Assembly: GCF_003260275.1 (NCBI RefSeq)
Contig: NZ_QJHB01000017.1
Span: forward strand, 1-34,140
Origin: Homoserinimonas sp. OAct 916
GTDB lineage: Bacteria > Actinomycetota > Actinomycetes > Actinomycetales > Microbacteriaceae
Direction: 5' to 3'
DNA: 34,140 bases
Part shown: positions 22,788 through 32,006 of the stretch, one piece after another
How positions within the stretch are numbered: the first letter of the stretch is position 1
Layout: the number at the start of each line of letters is the position of its first letter
The notes under the pieces: model-generated
Databases searched by the model: none
What the model was told of the DNA's origin: nothing
The model's input: only the letters and a program-made list of their open reading frames with translations
Made by a program: the position numbers and the translations under genes

Positions 22788-23732
22788 GTGCTGATCGCTG
22801 CCGTACTGCTCGCCGCAGTTGCACTCGCCCTGGCCTGGCCGATCCCGATCCTGCTGGCCAGGTCGGCGTGGCCGACACGCTCCCCGGCGGTTGCCCTCGT
22901 CCTGTGGCAGTCGATCGCCCTCGCCGGCGGCCTGGCGATGATTGGATCGCTGTTCACCTATGGGGTCATCCCGTTCGGAGACACCCTGCTGTCCGGACTG
23001 CGAGGCCTGTGGTCCTCCGTGCTCGACGGGGCCTTTCCGGCGGAAATGAGAATCGACCATGTTCTCGCCCTGTGCGGCGCACTGTTCTTGGGCATTCACC
23101 TGCTGCTCAACCTGTTCGCGACGTTCGTGCGCGCCGCCCGGCAGCAGCACCGGCACCGCCTGCTGGTGAACCTGCTCAGCGAGCCGTCCGCCGATGTGCC
23201 GCGCACCCGTGTGCTCGACACACAATCAGCGCTCGCGTACTGCCTGCCCGGCTTCACGGGTTCTCTCACCGTGCTCTCAGCCGGTCTGCTGGCAATACTC
23301 ACCGCCGATGAATTGCGCGCCGTGATCGCCCACGAACGGGCACACCTGAGCCAACGCCACCACCTCGTGCTGCTCGCCTTCAAATCATGGCACGGCGCCC
23401 TGCCCTGGTTCCCGATCACGTCGAAGGCTCAGAACGCCGTGGCCCTCTTGGTTGAGATGCTTGCCGATGACCAGGCCTGCCACGAAGTCGAGCGGCGCAC
23501 ACTGGCGCGTGCAATCATGCTCGTCGGTGCGTCGCCGGTGCTGCAGACCGGGCCGATCGCCCTGAGCCGGGCGGAGCCGGGCCATGAGTTTCCTGACGGG
23601 GATGTGACCACGGATCGGGTGCGCCGGCTGCTCCACCCCACGCACCCGCTCGCCCCGGCCACCGGCACCGCCGTGACCTTGGCCTCGGTCGCGCTGGTGG
23701 CGGTGCCAACGGCGATGCTGCTGCTCGCCTGA
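22788..23732 (+). CDS. M56-family membrane metallopeptidase (BlaR1-like, no sensor domain)
   Basis: Zinc-dependent membrane protease of the BlaR1/MecR1 type. Hydrophobic helices lie at residues 1-25, 35-65, 90-112 and 292-314; the zinc motif HERAH (in AVIAHERAHLSQRHH) sits between helices, with LVEMLADDQACHEVE giving the third ligand region. There is no extracellular penicillin-binding domain, so the signal is not obviously a beta-lactam; this form resembles mycobacterial Rv1845c-type proteins. It probably cleaves or inactivates the neighbouring BlaI. Starts at GTG 22788, 30 bp after blaI, with a weak ribosome-binding site, so the two are an operon. Confidence 0.88.
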   Translation: MLIAAVLLAAVALALAWPIPILLARSAWPTRSPAVALVLWQSIALAGGLAMIGSLFTYGVIPFGDTLLSGLRGLWSSVLDGAFPAEMRIDHVLALCGALFLGIHLLLNLFATFVRAARQQHRHRLLVNLLSEPSADVPRTRVLDTQSALAYCLPGFTGSLTVLSAGLLAILTADELRAVIAHERAHLSQRHHLVLLAFKSWHGALPWFPITSKAQNAVALLVEMLADDQACHEVERRTLARAIMLVGASPVLQTGPIALSRAEPGHEFPDGDVTTDRVRRLLHPTHPLAPATGTAVTLASVALVAVPTAMLLLA

Positions 23733-23771
23733 GCACACGCACGTGGCGGCTGGCTGCCGGTCGGTGAACCG

Positions 23772-24677
23772 TCAGCGCGCCCGCGGATGCGAGGTGGTGT
23801 AGGTGTCGCGCAGTGAGTCGATCGTGACCAGGGTGTAGATCTGCGTGGTGGCCACGGAGGAGTGCCCGAGCAACTCCTGCACGACACGCACGTCGGCACC
23901 GCCGGCCAGCAGGTGGGTGGCGAACGAATGCCGGAACGTGTGTGGCGACACCTGAACCTCGAGCTTCGCCCGCTTGGCGGCCGCCTGAATGATCAGCCAC
24001 GCGTTCTGCCGGGAAACCCGTTGCCCGCGCAGCCCCAGGAACAGTGCCGGCGTTGATTTTCCGCGCACCGACAGCGTGGGTCTGGCCCGCACCAGGTACG
24101 CGTCGATGGCTGAGCGCGCGTAGCTTCCGAGCGGCACGATCCGCTGCTTGCCGCCCTTGCCCATCAACCTCACGATGTCTTCCTCGAAGACGTCGTCGAC
24201 GTTGAGGTCGACCGCCTCGCTCACCCGTGCGCCGGTCGCATACAGCAACTCGAGCAGTGCCTTGTCGCGCAGTGACTGCACGCTGTCACCGTCGGTGGCC
24301 GCGAGGAGTGCCGCCATCTGGTCGATCGAGATCGCCTTCGGCAGACGACTGGCCAGTTTCGGCGGCCGAATCTCGTGGGCGACATCGGTCTCCACCACGT
24401 GCTCGTCCAGCAGAAACCGGTGGAAGCCGCGCACCGTCGAGAGCACGCGAGCCATCGATGAGGCCGAGAGTTTCGACTCGTCACGCGTGGTCAGGTGCTG
24501 CGCGTAGGCCGACACCTGGGCAGCGGTGACCTGGGCGGGCCCCTGCACCCCCTGGGATTCGAGCCAGCTCGTGTACCCGGCGAGGTCGCGTCGGTAGGCG
24601 GCGACGGTGTTGGTCGCCAGCCCCCGCTCGATCGCGACGTGACGCAGAAAGGTGTCGACGGCGGCCGCGAGCGTCAT
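23772..24677 (-). CDS. xerD: Tyrosine recombinase XerD
   Basis: XerD resolves chromosome dimers at dif sites together with XerC. The 301-residue protein has the N-terminal core-binding helical domain ([25 protein letters not shown]) and the catalytic set Arg in [12 protein letters not shown], Lys in [38 protein letters not shown] 24677 directly follows the nudix stop (TGAG-ATG). The longer upstream open frame is only the shadow of the nudix gene. In related genomes parA is usually next downstream; here cyd/blaI and the lipoprotein intervene. Confidence 0.95.
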   Translation of the reverse strand: MTLAAAVDTFLRHVAIERGLATNTVAAYRRDLAGYTSWLESQGVQGPAQVTAAQVSAYAQHLTTRDESKLSASSMARVLSTVRGFHRFLLDEHVVETDVAHEIRPPKLASRLPKAISIDQMAALLAATDGDSVQSLRDKALLELLYATGARVSEAVDLNVDDVFEEDIVRLMGKGGKQRIVPLGSYARSAIDAYLVRARPTLSVRGKSTPALFLGLRGQRVSRQNAWLIIQAAAKRAKLEVQVSPHTFRHSFATHLLAGGADVRVVQELLGHSSVATTQIYTLVTIDSLRDTYTTSHPRAR

Positions 24678-24678
24678 C

Positions 24679-25332
24679 TCAACGCCCGGAGTCACCGGGG
24701 CTTTGCCCGGCTGCGCGCCACCGCCAGGGCGCATCGGCGGCGCCGAGGCCCTGCCAGCCACGGCTGCGTGCCACCTGCGCGGCCAGCACCCCGACAACCA
24801 GCGACGGGTTCTGAACGCGCCGGTCGAGCACGGCATCGACCACCTCGTCGAGTGGAACACGCCTGGTCTCCATACCGGCCTCTTCGCCGGTGCGCGCGAA
24901 TGCCTCGTCGGTGGCGCGCAGCCCCCGGGCCAGATAGATGCGAATGGCCTCGTTGCTCGACCCCGGCGTGGTGAAGAACTCGGCGAGTACGCTCCAGTCG
25001 GCGGCGGTCAGGTCGACCTCTTCGGCCAGCTCGCGTTGCGCGGCCACCAACGGATCCTCACCGGTGACATCGAGCAAGCCGGCCGGGATCTCCCAGCCGA
25101 GCACCTGCACCGGGTGCCGATACTGCTTGATCAGCACCACGTTCTCCTCGTCGTCGAGCGCCAGAATAGCCACGGCCCCCGGGTGTTCCACGTACTCACG
25201 CACCAGCGTGTCGCCGCCGAATGCGAACCGATCCCGGCGGATGTCCCAGACGGCACCGTCGAAGACGACTTCGCTGTTCAAGACCCGCGCCGGGTCGAAC
25301 TGGTCACTCAGCGGTTCGGCTTTGTCGGGCAT
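24679..25332 (-). CDS. Nudix hydrolase, ADP-ribose pyrophosphatase type
   Basis: Hydrolyses nucleoside-diphosphate-linked compounds, most likely ADP-ribose to AMP and ribose 5-phosphate. The nudix box is E-x7-RE-x-x-EE in [20 protein letters not shown], with Asp instead of Gly near the end, a common variant. [18 protein letters not shown] and [19 protein letters not shown] are the conserved ADP-ribose pyrophosphatase flanks. Start ATG 25332, 4 nt after the pyrG stop. It is the conserved pyrG-nudix-xerD arrangement. Length 217. Confidence 0.9.
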   Translation of the reverse strand: MPDKAEPLSDQFDPARVLNSEVVFDGAVWDIRRDRFAFGGDTLVREYVEHPGAVAILALDDEENVVLIKQYRHPVQVLGWEIPAGLLDVTGEDPLVAAQRELAEEVDLTAADWSVLAEFFTTPGSSNEAIRIYLARGLRATDEAFARTGEEAGMETRRVPLDEVVDAVLDRRVQNPSLVVGVLAAQVARSRGWQGLGAADAPWRWRAAGQSPGDSGR

Positions 25333-25336
25333 CCGA

Positions 25337-27028
25337 TCAGGCGTCTTCTTTGACTTCGAACAACCGGCTGGCGCGCTGCCGGTCGAGAGCCGCACCGATC
25401 AGGCCACGAAAGAGCGGATGCGAGCGGTTGGGCCGGGAACGCAGCTCTGGGTGGGCCTGGGTGCCGATGTAGAACGGATGCACCTCGCGGGGAAGCTCAA
25501 CATATTCGACCAGCGACTCATCCGGGGACAGCCCCGAGAAGACCAGGCCGGCGTCGGCGATCTGCGCACGGTAGGCGTTGTTCACCTCGTAGCGGTGGCG
25601 GTGTCTCTCTTCGACAATGGGTGCGCCGTACAGTTCGCGCGCGAGGGTCCCCTCGCCGAGCTGTGCCGGATACAGGCCGAGCCGCATGGTACCGCCGAGG
25701 TCGCCGTCTGAGATGATCTCCACCTGCTCGGCCATGGTGGCGATCACCGGGTAGGCGGTCTCAGGGTCGAACTCGCTCGAGGATGCGCCAGCCAGGCCGG
25801 CAGCGTTCCGCGCATACTCGATCACCATGCACTGCATGCCCAGGCAGAGGCCGAGCACCGGGATGCCGTTCTCCCGAGCGAACTGCAATGCCCCGAGTTT
25901 GCCCTCGATCCCCCGGATGCCGAACCCGCCGGGCACGCAGACGGCGTCGACGTCGGCCAGGGCATGGGCCGCCTGCTCACGGGTCTGGCACTCGTCGCTG
26001 CCGACCCAGCGCAGGTTCACCTTTGCCTTGTGCGCGAAACCCCCGGCACGCAGCGCCTCGGTGACCGACAGGTAGGCGTCGGGCAGGTCGATGTATTTGC
26101 CGACCAGCGCCACCGTCACCTCGTGGCTGGGGTCGTGCACCACCTCGAGGAGCTCTTCCCAACCCGACCAGTCCACGCCGTCGGTGTCGAGCTCCAGCTG
26201 GGAGATGATGTAGGAGTCAAGACCCTCGTCGTGCAGTGCCGCGGGGATGTCGTAGATGCTCGAGACGTCGGGAACGTTGACGACGGCCGGTTCAGCCACG
26301 TCACACATCAGGGCGATCTTGCGTTTGATCCCATCGGCGACCGGCCGATCGCTTCGCAACACCAAGGCGTCTGGCTGGATGCCGATCGAACGCAGGGCGG
26401 CGACCGAGTGCTGGGTGGGTTTGGTCTTCTGTTCTTTGGACGGACCGATGAAGGGGATCAGCGACACGTGCACGAAGAATACGTTGTTGCGGCCGAGTTC
26501 GTGGCGCACCTGGCGGGCGGCCTCGATGAACGGCAACCCTTCGATGTCTCCGATGGTGCCACCCACCTCGGTGATTATCACGTCGGGCTGTGGGTCGTTC
26601 GAGGCCTGCAGCCGCATGCGGTGCTTGATCTCGTCGGTGATATGAGGAATGACCTGAACGGTGTCTCCCAGGTATTCGCCGCGGCGCTCCTTCGCGATCA
26701 CCGCGGAATAGATCTGGCCGGTGGTGACGTTGGCCGCACGCGACAGGTTGATGTCGAGGAACCGCTCGTAGTGCCCGATGTCGAGGTCGGTCTCGGCCCC
26801 GTCGTCGGTGACGAACACCTCGCCATGCTGGAACGGGTTCATGGTGCCCGGATCCACGTTCAGGTAGGGGTCGAGCTTCTGCATCACGACCTTGAGCCCG
26901 CGCGAGGTCAGAAGGTTACCGAGACTGGCTGCCGTCAACCCCTTGCCGAGGGACGATACAACACCACCGGTGACGAAAATGTGCTTCGTTGTCTTGGCCG
27001 ATTTACCCGAGTTCTTATTGTCCACCAC
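25337..27028 (-). CDS. pyrG: CTP synthase
   Basis: PyrG converts UTP to CTP with ATP and glutamine. The N-terminal synthase domain shows [60 protein letters not shown] and the Mg/UTP-binding regions; the C-terminal glutamine amidotransferase has [16 protein letters not shown] (nucleophile Cys in LCLG) and a C-terminal HPE motif ([17 protein letters not shown]). Length 563 is normal. It starts with GTG 27028 or 27025, has no ribosome-binding site and lies close behind a TAGGCT box, so it may be leaderless. Confidence 0.97.
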   Translation of the reverse strand: MVDNKNSGKSAKTTKHIFVTGGVVSSLGKGLTAASLGNLLTSRGLKVVMQKLDPYLNVDPGTMNPFQHGEVFVTDDGAETDLDIGHYERFLDINLSRAANVTTGQIYSAVIAKERRGEYLGDTVQVIPHITDEIKHRMRLQASNDPQPDVIITEVGGTIGDIEGLPFIEAARQVRHELGRNNVFFVHVSLIPFIGPSKEQKTKPTQHSVAALRSIGIQPDALVLRSDRPVADGIKRKIALMCDVAEPAVVNVPDVSSIYDIPAALHDEGLDSYIISQLELDTDGVDWSGWEELLEVVHDPSHEVTVALVGKYIDLPDAYLSVTEALRAGGFAHKAKVNLRWVGSDECQTREQAAHALADVDAVCVPGGFGIRGIEGKLGALQFARENGIPVLGLCLGMQCMVIEYARNAAGLAGASSSEFDPETAYPVIATMAEQVEIISDGDLGGTMRLGLYPAQLGEGTLARELYGAPIVEERHRHRYEVNNAYRAQIADAGLVFSGLSPDESLVEYVELPREVHPFYIGTQAHPELRSRPNRSHPLFRGLIGAALDRQRASRLFEVKEDA

Positions 27029-27089
27029 GGGGTTTTAGCCTATCAGCAGAAAGACGTGAGGGGCGACTGCGGCGCGATGTTCGCACCGT

Positions 27090-27112
27090 ATCCGGCTCGA
27101 TGTCAGCCGGAT
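27090..27112 (-). terminator. Hairpin overlapping the recN stop codon
   Basis: ATCCGGCT (27090-27097) and AGCCGGAT (27105-27112) form an 8-bp perfect stem with a 7-nt loop. The recN stop (27103-27105) lies inside it. It could terminate or attenuate read-through into pyrG; no U-tract follows. Confidence 0.45.
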
Positions 27113-28827
27113 GACGCCACCTCAAGCAGTTCTCGGGCGTGTTCCAGACCACTCGCAGAGTCGGGCAGGCCCGAGAGCAGCCTGGCCATTTCGGCGACCC
27201 TGGCGTCGCCGGTGAGCTGTCGGACGCTCGATGCCGTGTACTCACCGTCCTGGTTCTTGACCACGCTCAGGTGGTTCGTCGCGAACGCGGCGACCTGCGC
27301 CAGGTGCGTGACAACGATCACCTGCGCGGTGGCGGCGAGCCGGGCGAGCCGTCGGCCGATCTCGATTGCGGCGGCACCGCCGACCCCCGCGTCGACCTCG
27401 TCGAAGACGAAGGTGGGCACCTGGGTGGTGCCGGCGATCACGACCTCCAACGCCAACATCACACGGGAGAGTTCACCGCCGGAGGCGCTGCGGGCGATCG
27501 GCCGGGCGGGGGCACCCGCGTGCGGCATCAGCAGCAGCTCCACCTGATCCTGACCGGTGGCGGCCAGGGTTTCGGTGCGGGTGACATCGACTCGGAGGCG
27601 CGCGTCTGGCATTGCCAGCGCCTGAAGTTCGTCGGTGACCCGGGCCGTCAACTCGGCCGCACACTCGGTGCGCACCTGGGTCAGTCGGTCGGCTCTCGCC
27701 CGCGTTCTGGCTTCAAAATCTTCAACCTGGGCGGTGAGCAGGTCGATGCGGCTGCCGTCAGTCTCGAGTTCCAGCAGCCTCTCCTGGGCCGAACCCGCGC
27801 GCTCGGCCAGTTCGTCGACCGAGATGGAATATTTGCGCGACAGGGCGGCGAGTTCGGCTCGGCGCTCATTCAGCGACTCCAACTCCCTGGCGCCGTCGGT
27901 GTCGAGACCGGCAAGGTAACCGGAAAGTGCGGCGGCGACATCCGCGACCAGGTAGCCGATCTCAGCGACCCGACCGAGGATCTCTGCCAGCTGCGGGTCG
28001 TGGTCGGCGACCCGTTCGAGCTGGCGGCGAGCACCGTCGAGCAGGGCGGTTGCATCAACGGTGTCCGTGGTTTCAGCCGAGAGCGCCTCTCGGGCCTCGC
28101 TGCCGGCCAGGCGCAGGTCTTCGAGATTCGCGAGCCGTTCGGCATGCACCCGCAGTTCGTCATCTTCGCCCGGTAGCGGGGCAACCTGCGTGACTTCCTC
28201 CACGAATTCGCGCAGTGAGTCTGCCTCTCGTGTGCGCTCGTCACGCTGGTCGATGAGGGTGTCCAGTTCGGCACGAATTGTCTGCCAGCCGGTCCATGCG
28301 TCGACGTAGGCGGTCAGGGCGGTGTGCACCTGTTCGCCGCCGAAGCGGTCCAGCAGATCGCGTTGTGCGGTCGCCGATTTCAGCCGCACCTGTTCGGACT
28401 GACCGTGCACGACCACCAACTGGTTGCCGATCTCGGCAAGCACGTTCGCGGGGGCGCTGCGGCCGCCGACCACGGCACGGCTTCGGCCCTCCGGTGAGAC
28501 CGAACGCCCCAGAAGGAGGCCGGAGAGGCCCGCATCTGCCTCGGCGGGGTCGATCAGGTTCGGGTCGAGGTCGCCGCCGGCGTCCCGCACGCGCTCGGCG
28601 ACCGAACCGGATGCGTCGATGCCCCAGAGCCCTTCGACCCAACTCTGTTTGGCGCCAGCGCGCACGCGGCCCGGATCGGCCCGCTCACCGAGCAGCAGCC
28701 CGACTGCGGTCACGACCATGGTCTTGCCCGCCCCGGTCTCCCCCGTCAAACAGGTCAGCCCCGGCCCCAACGGCAGGGTGGCCTCAGCGATCACGCCGAG
28801 GTCGCGGATCGAGATCTCGTCAATCAT
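27103..28827 (-). CDS. recN: DNA repair protein RecN
   Basis: RecN is an SMC-like ATPase for double-strand break repair. Walker A is GETGAGKT near residue 30; the middle (residues ~150-400) is coiled-coil; the C-terminal half holds ASGGELSRVMLALEV (signature) and FVFDEVDAGVGG (Walker B), then VIVVTHLAQVAAFA. Length 574 is normal. ATG 28827 overlaps the nadK stop by 8 bp, so nadK-recN are coupled. Confidence 0.96.
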   Translation of the reverse strand: MIDEISIRDLGVIAEATLPLGPGLTCLTGETGAGKTMVVTAVGLLLGERADPGRVRAGAKQSWVEGLWGIDASGSVAERVRDAGGDLDPNLIDPAEADAGLSGLLLGRSVSPEGRSRAVVGGRSAPANVLAEIGNQLVVVHGQSEQVRLKSATAQRDLLDRFGGEQVHTALTAYVDAWTGWQTIRAELDTLIDQRDERTREADSLREFVEEVTQVAPLPGEDDELRVHAERLANLEDLRLAGSEAREALSAETTDTVDATALLDGARRQLERVADHDPQLAEILGRVAEIGYLVADVAAALSGYLAGLDTDGARELESLNERRAELAALSRKYSISVDELAERAGSAQERLLELETDGSRIDLLTAQVEDFEARTRARADRLTQVRTECAAELTARVTDELQALAMPDARLRVDVTRTETLAATGQDQVELLLMPHAGAPARPIARSASGGELSRVMLALEVVIAGTTQVPTFVFDEVDAGVGGAAAIEIGRRLARLAATAQVIVVTHLAQVAAFATNHLSVVKNQDGEYTASSVRQLTGDARVAEMARLLSGLPDSASGLEHARELLEVASSG

Positions 28828-29755
28828 GCTGCACGGGCCCCCGCCAGCCTGAGACCGGAAGGTTGAACTTCTTCACCAGCCGGTCGGTGAACTTGCTCTG
28901 GTGCAACCGGGCCAGCCGCACCGGGGTGTTTGACCGGGTCGCCTCCACCCGGGCACCGGCAGGAAGCTCGTGGGTTCTGCGGCCGTCACACCAGAGCACG
29001 CCGGTGTCGCCCGTGCGATCGATGACCTCGACGGCCATCACCGACTTCGGCCCGACCACGAGAGGGCGGCTGAACAATGCGTGCGCGCTCAACGGCACCA
29101 GCAGCAGGGCTTCCACGTCGGGCCAGACAACTGGGCCGCCGGCTGAGAACGAGTATGCGGTCGATCCGGTCGGAGTTGACATGATCACTCCGTCGCAACC
29201 GAAACCTGACAGGGGGCGCCCATCGACCTCGATCACCACTTCGAGCATCTTTTGGCCGCTCGCCTTCTCCACGGTCACTTCGTTGAGCGCCCAGTCCTCG
29301 TAGACCACGATGTCATCGACGGTGACAGAGACGGCCAGCGCCATCCGTTCCTCCACGGTGAACCGACCGGCGAGTACCCGGGCCACCGTGTCGGAGAGGT
29401 CTTCACGTTCGGCTTCGGCGAGAAACCCGACATGGCCGAGGTTCACCCCCAACAGCGGAATCTCGGTGCCCCGCACCACCTCGGCGGCGCGCAGAATGGT
29501 GCCGTCGCCGCCAAGAATGATCACGATCTGGATCTGGTCGAGGTCGACATCTGTGCCCAGTCTCTTCACCGCGGCCAGGGCGGGATCGAAGTCGACAAGG
29601 CGCTGCCAGTCCTCACCGATCACCACGGGAATCGCGCCCGCCGCCACCAGTTGCCGGCAGACCATCGTTGCCGCCTCCATCGAATGGCTGCGGCCGGTGT
29701 GCGAAACGAGAAGAATATGCTGAACGGCTGAGTGGTCGCGTTCAGTAGTACTCAT
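28820..29755 (-). CDS. nadK: NAD kinase
   Basis: Phosphorylates NAD to NADP. The motifs ILGGDGTILRAAE (GGDG), ALNEVTVEK (NE-type), CDGVIMSTPTGSTAYSFSAGGPVV and RPLVVGPKS are all present. I choose ATG 29755, with GGGGGAGA 6 nt upstream, over the longer frame from 29779. 311 residues. It is part of tlyA-nadK-recN. Confidence 0.97.
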   Translation of the reverse strand: MSTTERDHSAVQHILLVSHTGRSHSMEAATMVCRQLVAAGAIPVVIGEDWQRLVDFDPALAAVKRLGTDVDLDQIQIVIILGGDGTILRAAEVVRGTEIPLLGVNLGHVGFLAEAEREDLSDTVARVLAGRFTVEERMALAVSVTVDDIVVYEDWALNEVTVEKASGQKMLEVVIEVDGRPLSGFGCDGVIMSTPTGSTAYSFSAGGPVVWPDVEALLLVPLSAHALFSRPLVVGPKSVMAVEVIDRTGDTGVLWCDGRRTHELPAGARVEATRSNTPVRLARLHQSKFTDRLVKKFNLPVSGWRGPVQHD

Positions 29756-29821
29756 CGTGCTCTCCCCCTCGTTCGGCATGGCCCGGGCTACAACAGAAGT
29801 GCGGCCCAGTCGTGAAGACAG

Positions 29822-30763
29822 CTAGGCACACAACCGCGAAACCGCCTGCAACCATTCTGTCGGATTCTGGCCGCCACGGCTCAGGTGAGCAAGGTATTCC
29901 TTGTTTCCGGCACCACCCGCGATGGGCGAGGCGATCACGCCGCGTGTTCCGAGCCCCAGGTCCCAGGCCGCCCACAGCACCCCGGCCACCGCGTCAGCAC
30001 GTTTGTCTGCGTTGGTGACGATACCTTCTTTGACTCCGGTGCGACCCACCTCGAACTGAGGTTTGATGAGCACAACGAAATCGGCATTAGGCGCGACCGA
30101 GCCGGATACGGCGGGCAACACCTGCCGCAGCGAGATGAACGAGACGTCCGCCACCACCAGGTCGAGCTCGACCGTGCGTCCGATGACGTCAGCGAGTCGT
30201 TCCGCAGTCAGGTAGCGTGCGTTCACACCCTCCACCACGCTGACCCTGGCATCGCCGCGGATCGGGGCAACCAGCTGGTCGTGCCCCACGTCGAGCGCGA
30301 CCACATGCGCGGCGCCGCGCTCAAGCAACACCTGCGTGAACCCGCCGGTGGACGCGCCAACGTCGAGCGCATTGCGCCCTGAAGCATCGACCGGGAACGT
30401 ATCCAGGGCCGCATTCAGCTTGTGGGCGGCCCGGCTGACGTAGTGGTCGGATGCCGCCACCACAAGTTCCTGGCTCCCCGCGACCTTCACCGACGCCTTC
30501 AGCGTCGGCTCGCCGTCGACCGTGACCATCCCTTCGGCGATGAGCTGGGCTGCCCGGGTTCGAGACGGGGCGAGACCCCGCGCTGTGAGGGCCACGTCGA
30601 GGCGCTGCGGTGCGGCGAGTCCGTCATCCCCGGCCTCAGGCACTCCGGTCTCAGGCACTCCGGCCCCAGGCACTCCGGTCTCCATCATGCCTGCTCCAGT
30701 CGCGCCGTTTTCACCCGTGCCCTCTTCAACCATGCGCTCTTCAACTATGCCCTCTTCAACCAT
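29822..30763 (-). CDS. tlyA: TlyA-family rRNA 2'-O-methyltransferase with repeat-rich N-terminal tail
   Basis: TlyA methylates ribose of 16S and 23S rRNA in mycobacteria (a capreomycin-susceptibility determinant). The S4 domain (LDVALTARGLAPSRTRAAQLIAEGMVTVDG) is followed by a SAM-dependent methyltransferase core with LDVGASTGGFTQVLLERGA, LDLVVADVSFISLRQV and FVVLIKPQFEVG (catalytic Lys). The tail before the S4 domain, about 50 residues, is not family-like: it is MVEEG/IVEER and GVPETG/GVPEAG pentapeptide repeats encoded by 15-bp DNA repeats. I set ATG 30763, overlapping the upstream small gene's stop by 8 bp; an ATG at 30817 would overlap it more. Confidence 0.92.
   Translation of the reverse strand: MVEEGIVEERMVEEGTGENGATGAGMMETGVPGAGVPETGVPEAGDDGLAAPQRLDVALTARGLAPSRTRAAQLIAEGMVTVDGEPTLKASVKVAGSQELVVAASDHYVSRAAHKLNAALDTFPVDASGRNALDVGASTGGFTQVLLERGAAHVVALDVGHDQLVAPIRGDARVSVVEGVNARYLTAERLADVIGRTVELDLVVADVSFISLRQVLPAVSGSVAPNADFVVLIKPQFEVGRTGVKEGIVTNADKRADAVAGVLWAAWDLGLGTRGVIASPIAGGAGNKEYLAHLSRGGQNPTEWLQAVSRLCA
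30632..30676. repeat. 15-bp tandem repeat in tlyA (GVPET/GVPEA tail)
   Basis: GGCCTCAGGCACTCC, GGTCTCAGGCACTCC and GGCCCCAGGCACTCC follow in series, encoding the Gly-Val-Pro-Glu-Thr/Ala pentapeptides just before the S4 domain. Confidence 0.8.
30719..30763. repeat. 15-bp tandem repeat at tlyA start (MVEEG)
   Basis: GCCCTCTTCAACCAT, GCGCTCTTCAACTAT and GCCCTCTTCAACCAT follow in series; read on the minus strand they encode MVEEG, IVEER and MVEEG. Each ATG-containing unit contains a possible start codon, so initiation could occur at more than one unit. Confidence 0.8.
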
Positions 30764-30968
30764 TGTGCCGATCGGTGCCCTCGAGGCGCTGCCTGAGTTC
30801 ATCGTGCACCTGCCCATAGGCCGCGGCCCGGGTCGGAAGGGGCTGGTCTTCGATGACCTTCACGCGCGACAACAACCCGTCGTCGAGTTCGTTGATTGCG
30901 GGGTCACTCGACGCGCGCTCATCTGATGCCTGCTGATTCGACGCGTGTTCGTTCGGTGTCGTTTCCAC
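30756..30968 (-). CDS. Small conserved actinobacterial protein between HAD phosphatase and tlyA
   Basis: 70 residues, starting at GTG 30968, 27 bp after the HAD stop. The conserved C-terminal half (INELDDGLLSRVKVIEDQP, then AYGQVHDELRQRLEG) recurs at this position in actinobacterial clusters, though no function is assigned. The first 20 residues are polar and variable. No signal peptide or metal site is seen. Its end overlaps the tlyA start, so it probably regulates or couples TlyA expression; that is inference. Confidence 0.75.
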   Translation of the reverse strand: METTPNEHASNQQASDERASSDPAINELDDGLLSRVKVIEDQPLPTRAAAYGQVHDELRQRLEGTDRHNG

Positions 30969-30995
30969 GTGCCAACGCTAACCCACGCCCGCGGG

Positions 30996-32006
30996 TCAGC
31001 TGTACAGGCTCTCCGGAACCTGCAAGCCGTAGATCGCCCGACCCGACTTCCAGATCACCGCACACGCCGCGCGCAGCAGGTCGAGCGAGGAATCACCCGC
31101 GGCGATGATCCGCACGTCGTTGCCCTCGATCCGCACCTTGGCCCGGCCAACCTTCGCCTGGCTGTCATCCCGGGTGAACACCGTCGCCGGGTACGGTTCG
31201 TGCAACTGGCGCAGATCTTCGATGATGTAATCCGGCCGTGACTTGGCATCGGCGGCGAGCAGTTGCTTTGCCCGGTCGATTCCCGTGAGCACGAGCAGGC
31301 TCGGCATCTCGGCGCGATTCGCGCCCATGATGTCTGTGTCCAACCGGTCCCCGATGAATAACGGGCTGGTCGCATCGAAGCGACGACGAGCCTCGTCGAA
31401 GATCGCACGCTCCGGCTTGCCTCCGACGATCGGCAGCCGGCCCACCGGGGAATGCACGGCCGAGACCAGCGTGCCATTGCCGGGCGCCACTCCCCTGGCC
31501 ACCGGGATGGTCCAGTCCATGTTGGTGGCCACCCACGGGATGCCACGTGCGAGGGCGAACGCGGCCTCGGCCAGGTGCACCCAGGCCAGATCAGGAGAAA
31601 AGCCCTGTATGACGGCATCCGGCAGGTCGTCGGCACTGTCGGTGATTCGAAAACCGGCTCGTTCGACCTCAACGCGAAGACCTTCGCCCCCGATCACGAG
31701 GATCAAGGATTTCGGCGCAACCTCCGTGGCCAGAAGGCGCACGGCAGCCTGCGAACTGGTGACCACATCGTTGGCGGTCGCCCCAAGGCCGAGGCCGACC
31801 AGTTGCGTCGCCACCGATTGATCAGTGCGGGAGGCATTATTCGTGATGTAGCCGACGCGGGCGTTCAGCGCCGCTTTCTCCAGGGACTCCACCGCGTATT
31901 CGATCGCCTGGTGCCCCTTGTACACGACTCCGTCGAGGTCGGCGAGAACGACATCGACTCCATCCAGCGGGGTGGCGTCGCTACTTGGTCGACGCAGGCT
32001 CGGCAT
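30996..32006 (-). CDS. HAD-superfamily (NagD-type, class IIA) phosphatase
   Basis: A 336-residue hydrolase with the nucleophile motif VVLADLDGVVYKG (DxD), motif II region GYITNNASRT, a class IIA cap domain and FIGDRLDTDIMGANRAEMPSLLVLTG as motif IV. Family members act on phosphoglycolate, p-nitrophenyl phosphate or sugar phosphates; the substrate is unknown. Start ATG 32006 with GGAGAGGAG just upstream (overlapping the TPR gene's stop) is preferred to ATG 32030. Position between the TPR gene and tlyA is typical of the actinobacterial cluster. Confidence 0.88.
   Translation of the reverse strand: MPSLRRPSSDATPLDGVDVVLADLDGVVYKGHQAIEYAVESLEKAALNARVGYITNNASRTDQSVATQLVGLGLGATANDVVTSSQAAVRLLATEVAPKSLILVIGGEGLRVEVERAGFRITDSADDLPDAVIQGFSPDLAWVHLAEAAFALARGIPWVATNMDWTIPVARGVAPGNGTLVSAVHSPVGRLPIVGGKPERAIFDEARRRFDATSPLFIGDRLDTDIMGANRAEMPSLLVLTGIDRAKQLLAADAKSRPDYIIEDLRQLHEPYPATVFTRDDSQAKVGRAKVRIEGNDVRIIAAGDSSLDLLRAACAVIWKSGRAIYGLQVPESLYS

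Noticed and set aside
25964-27547. Plus-strand 527-codon frame opposite pyrG and recN
   Set aside because: Antisense shadow.
30555-30580. Extra copy of the GTTTCGAGAC element in tlyA
   Set aside because: Only GTTCGAGACG is shared, and it encodes the normal SRTRA of the S4 domain.
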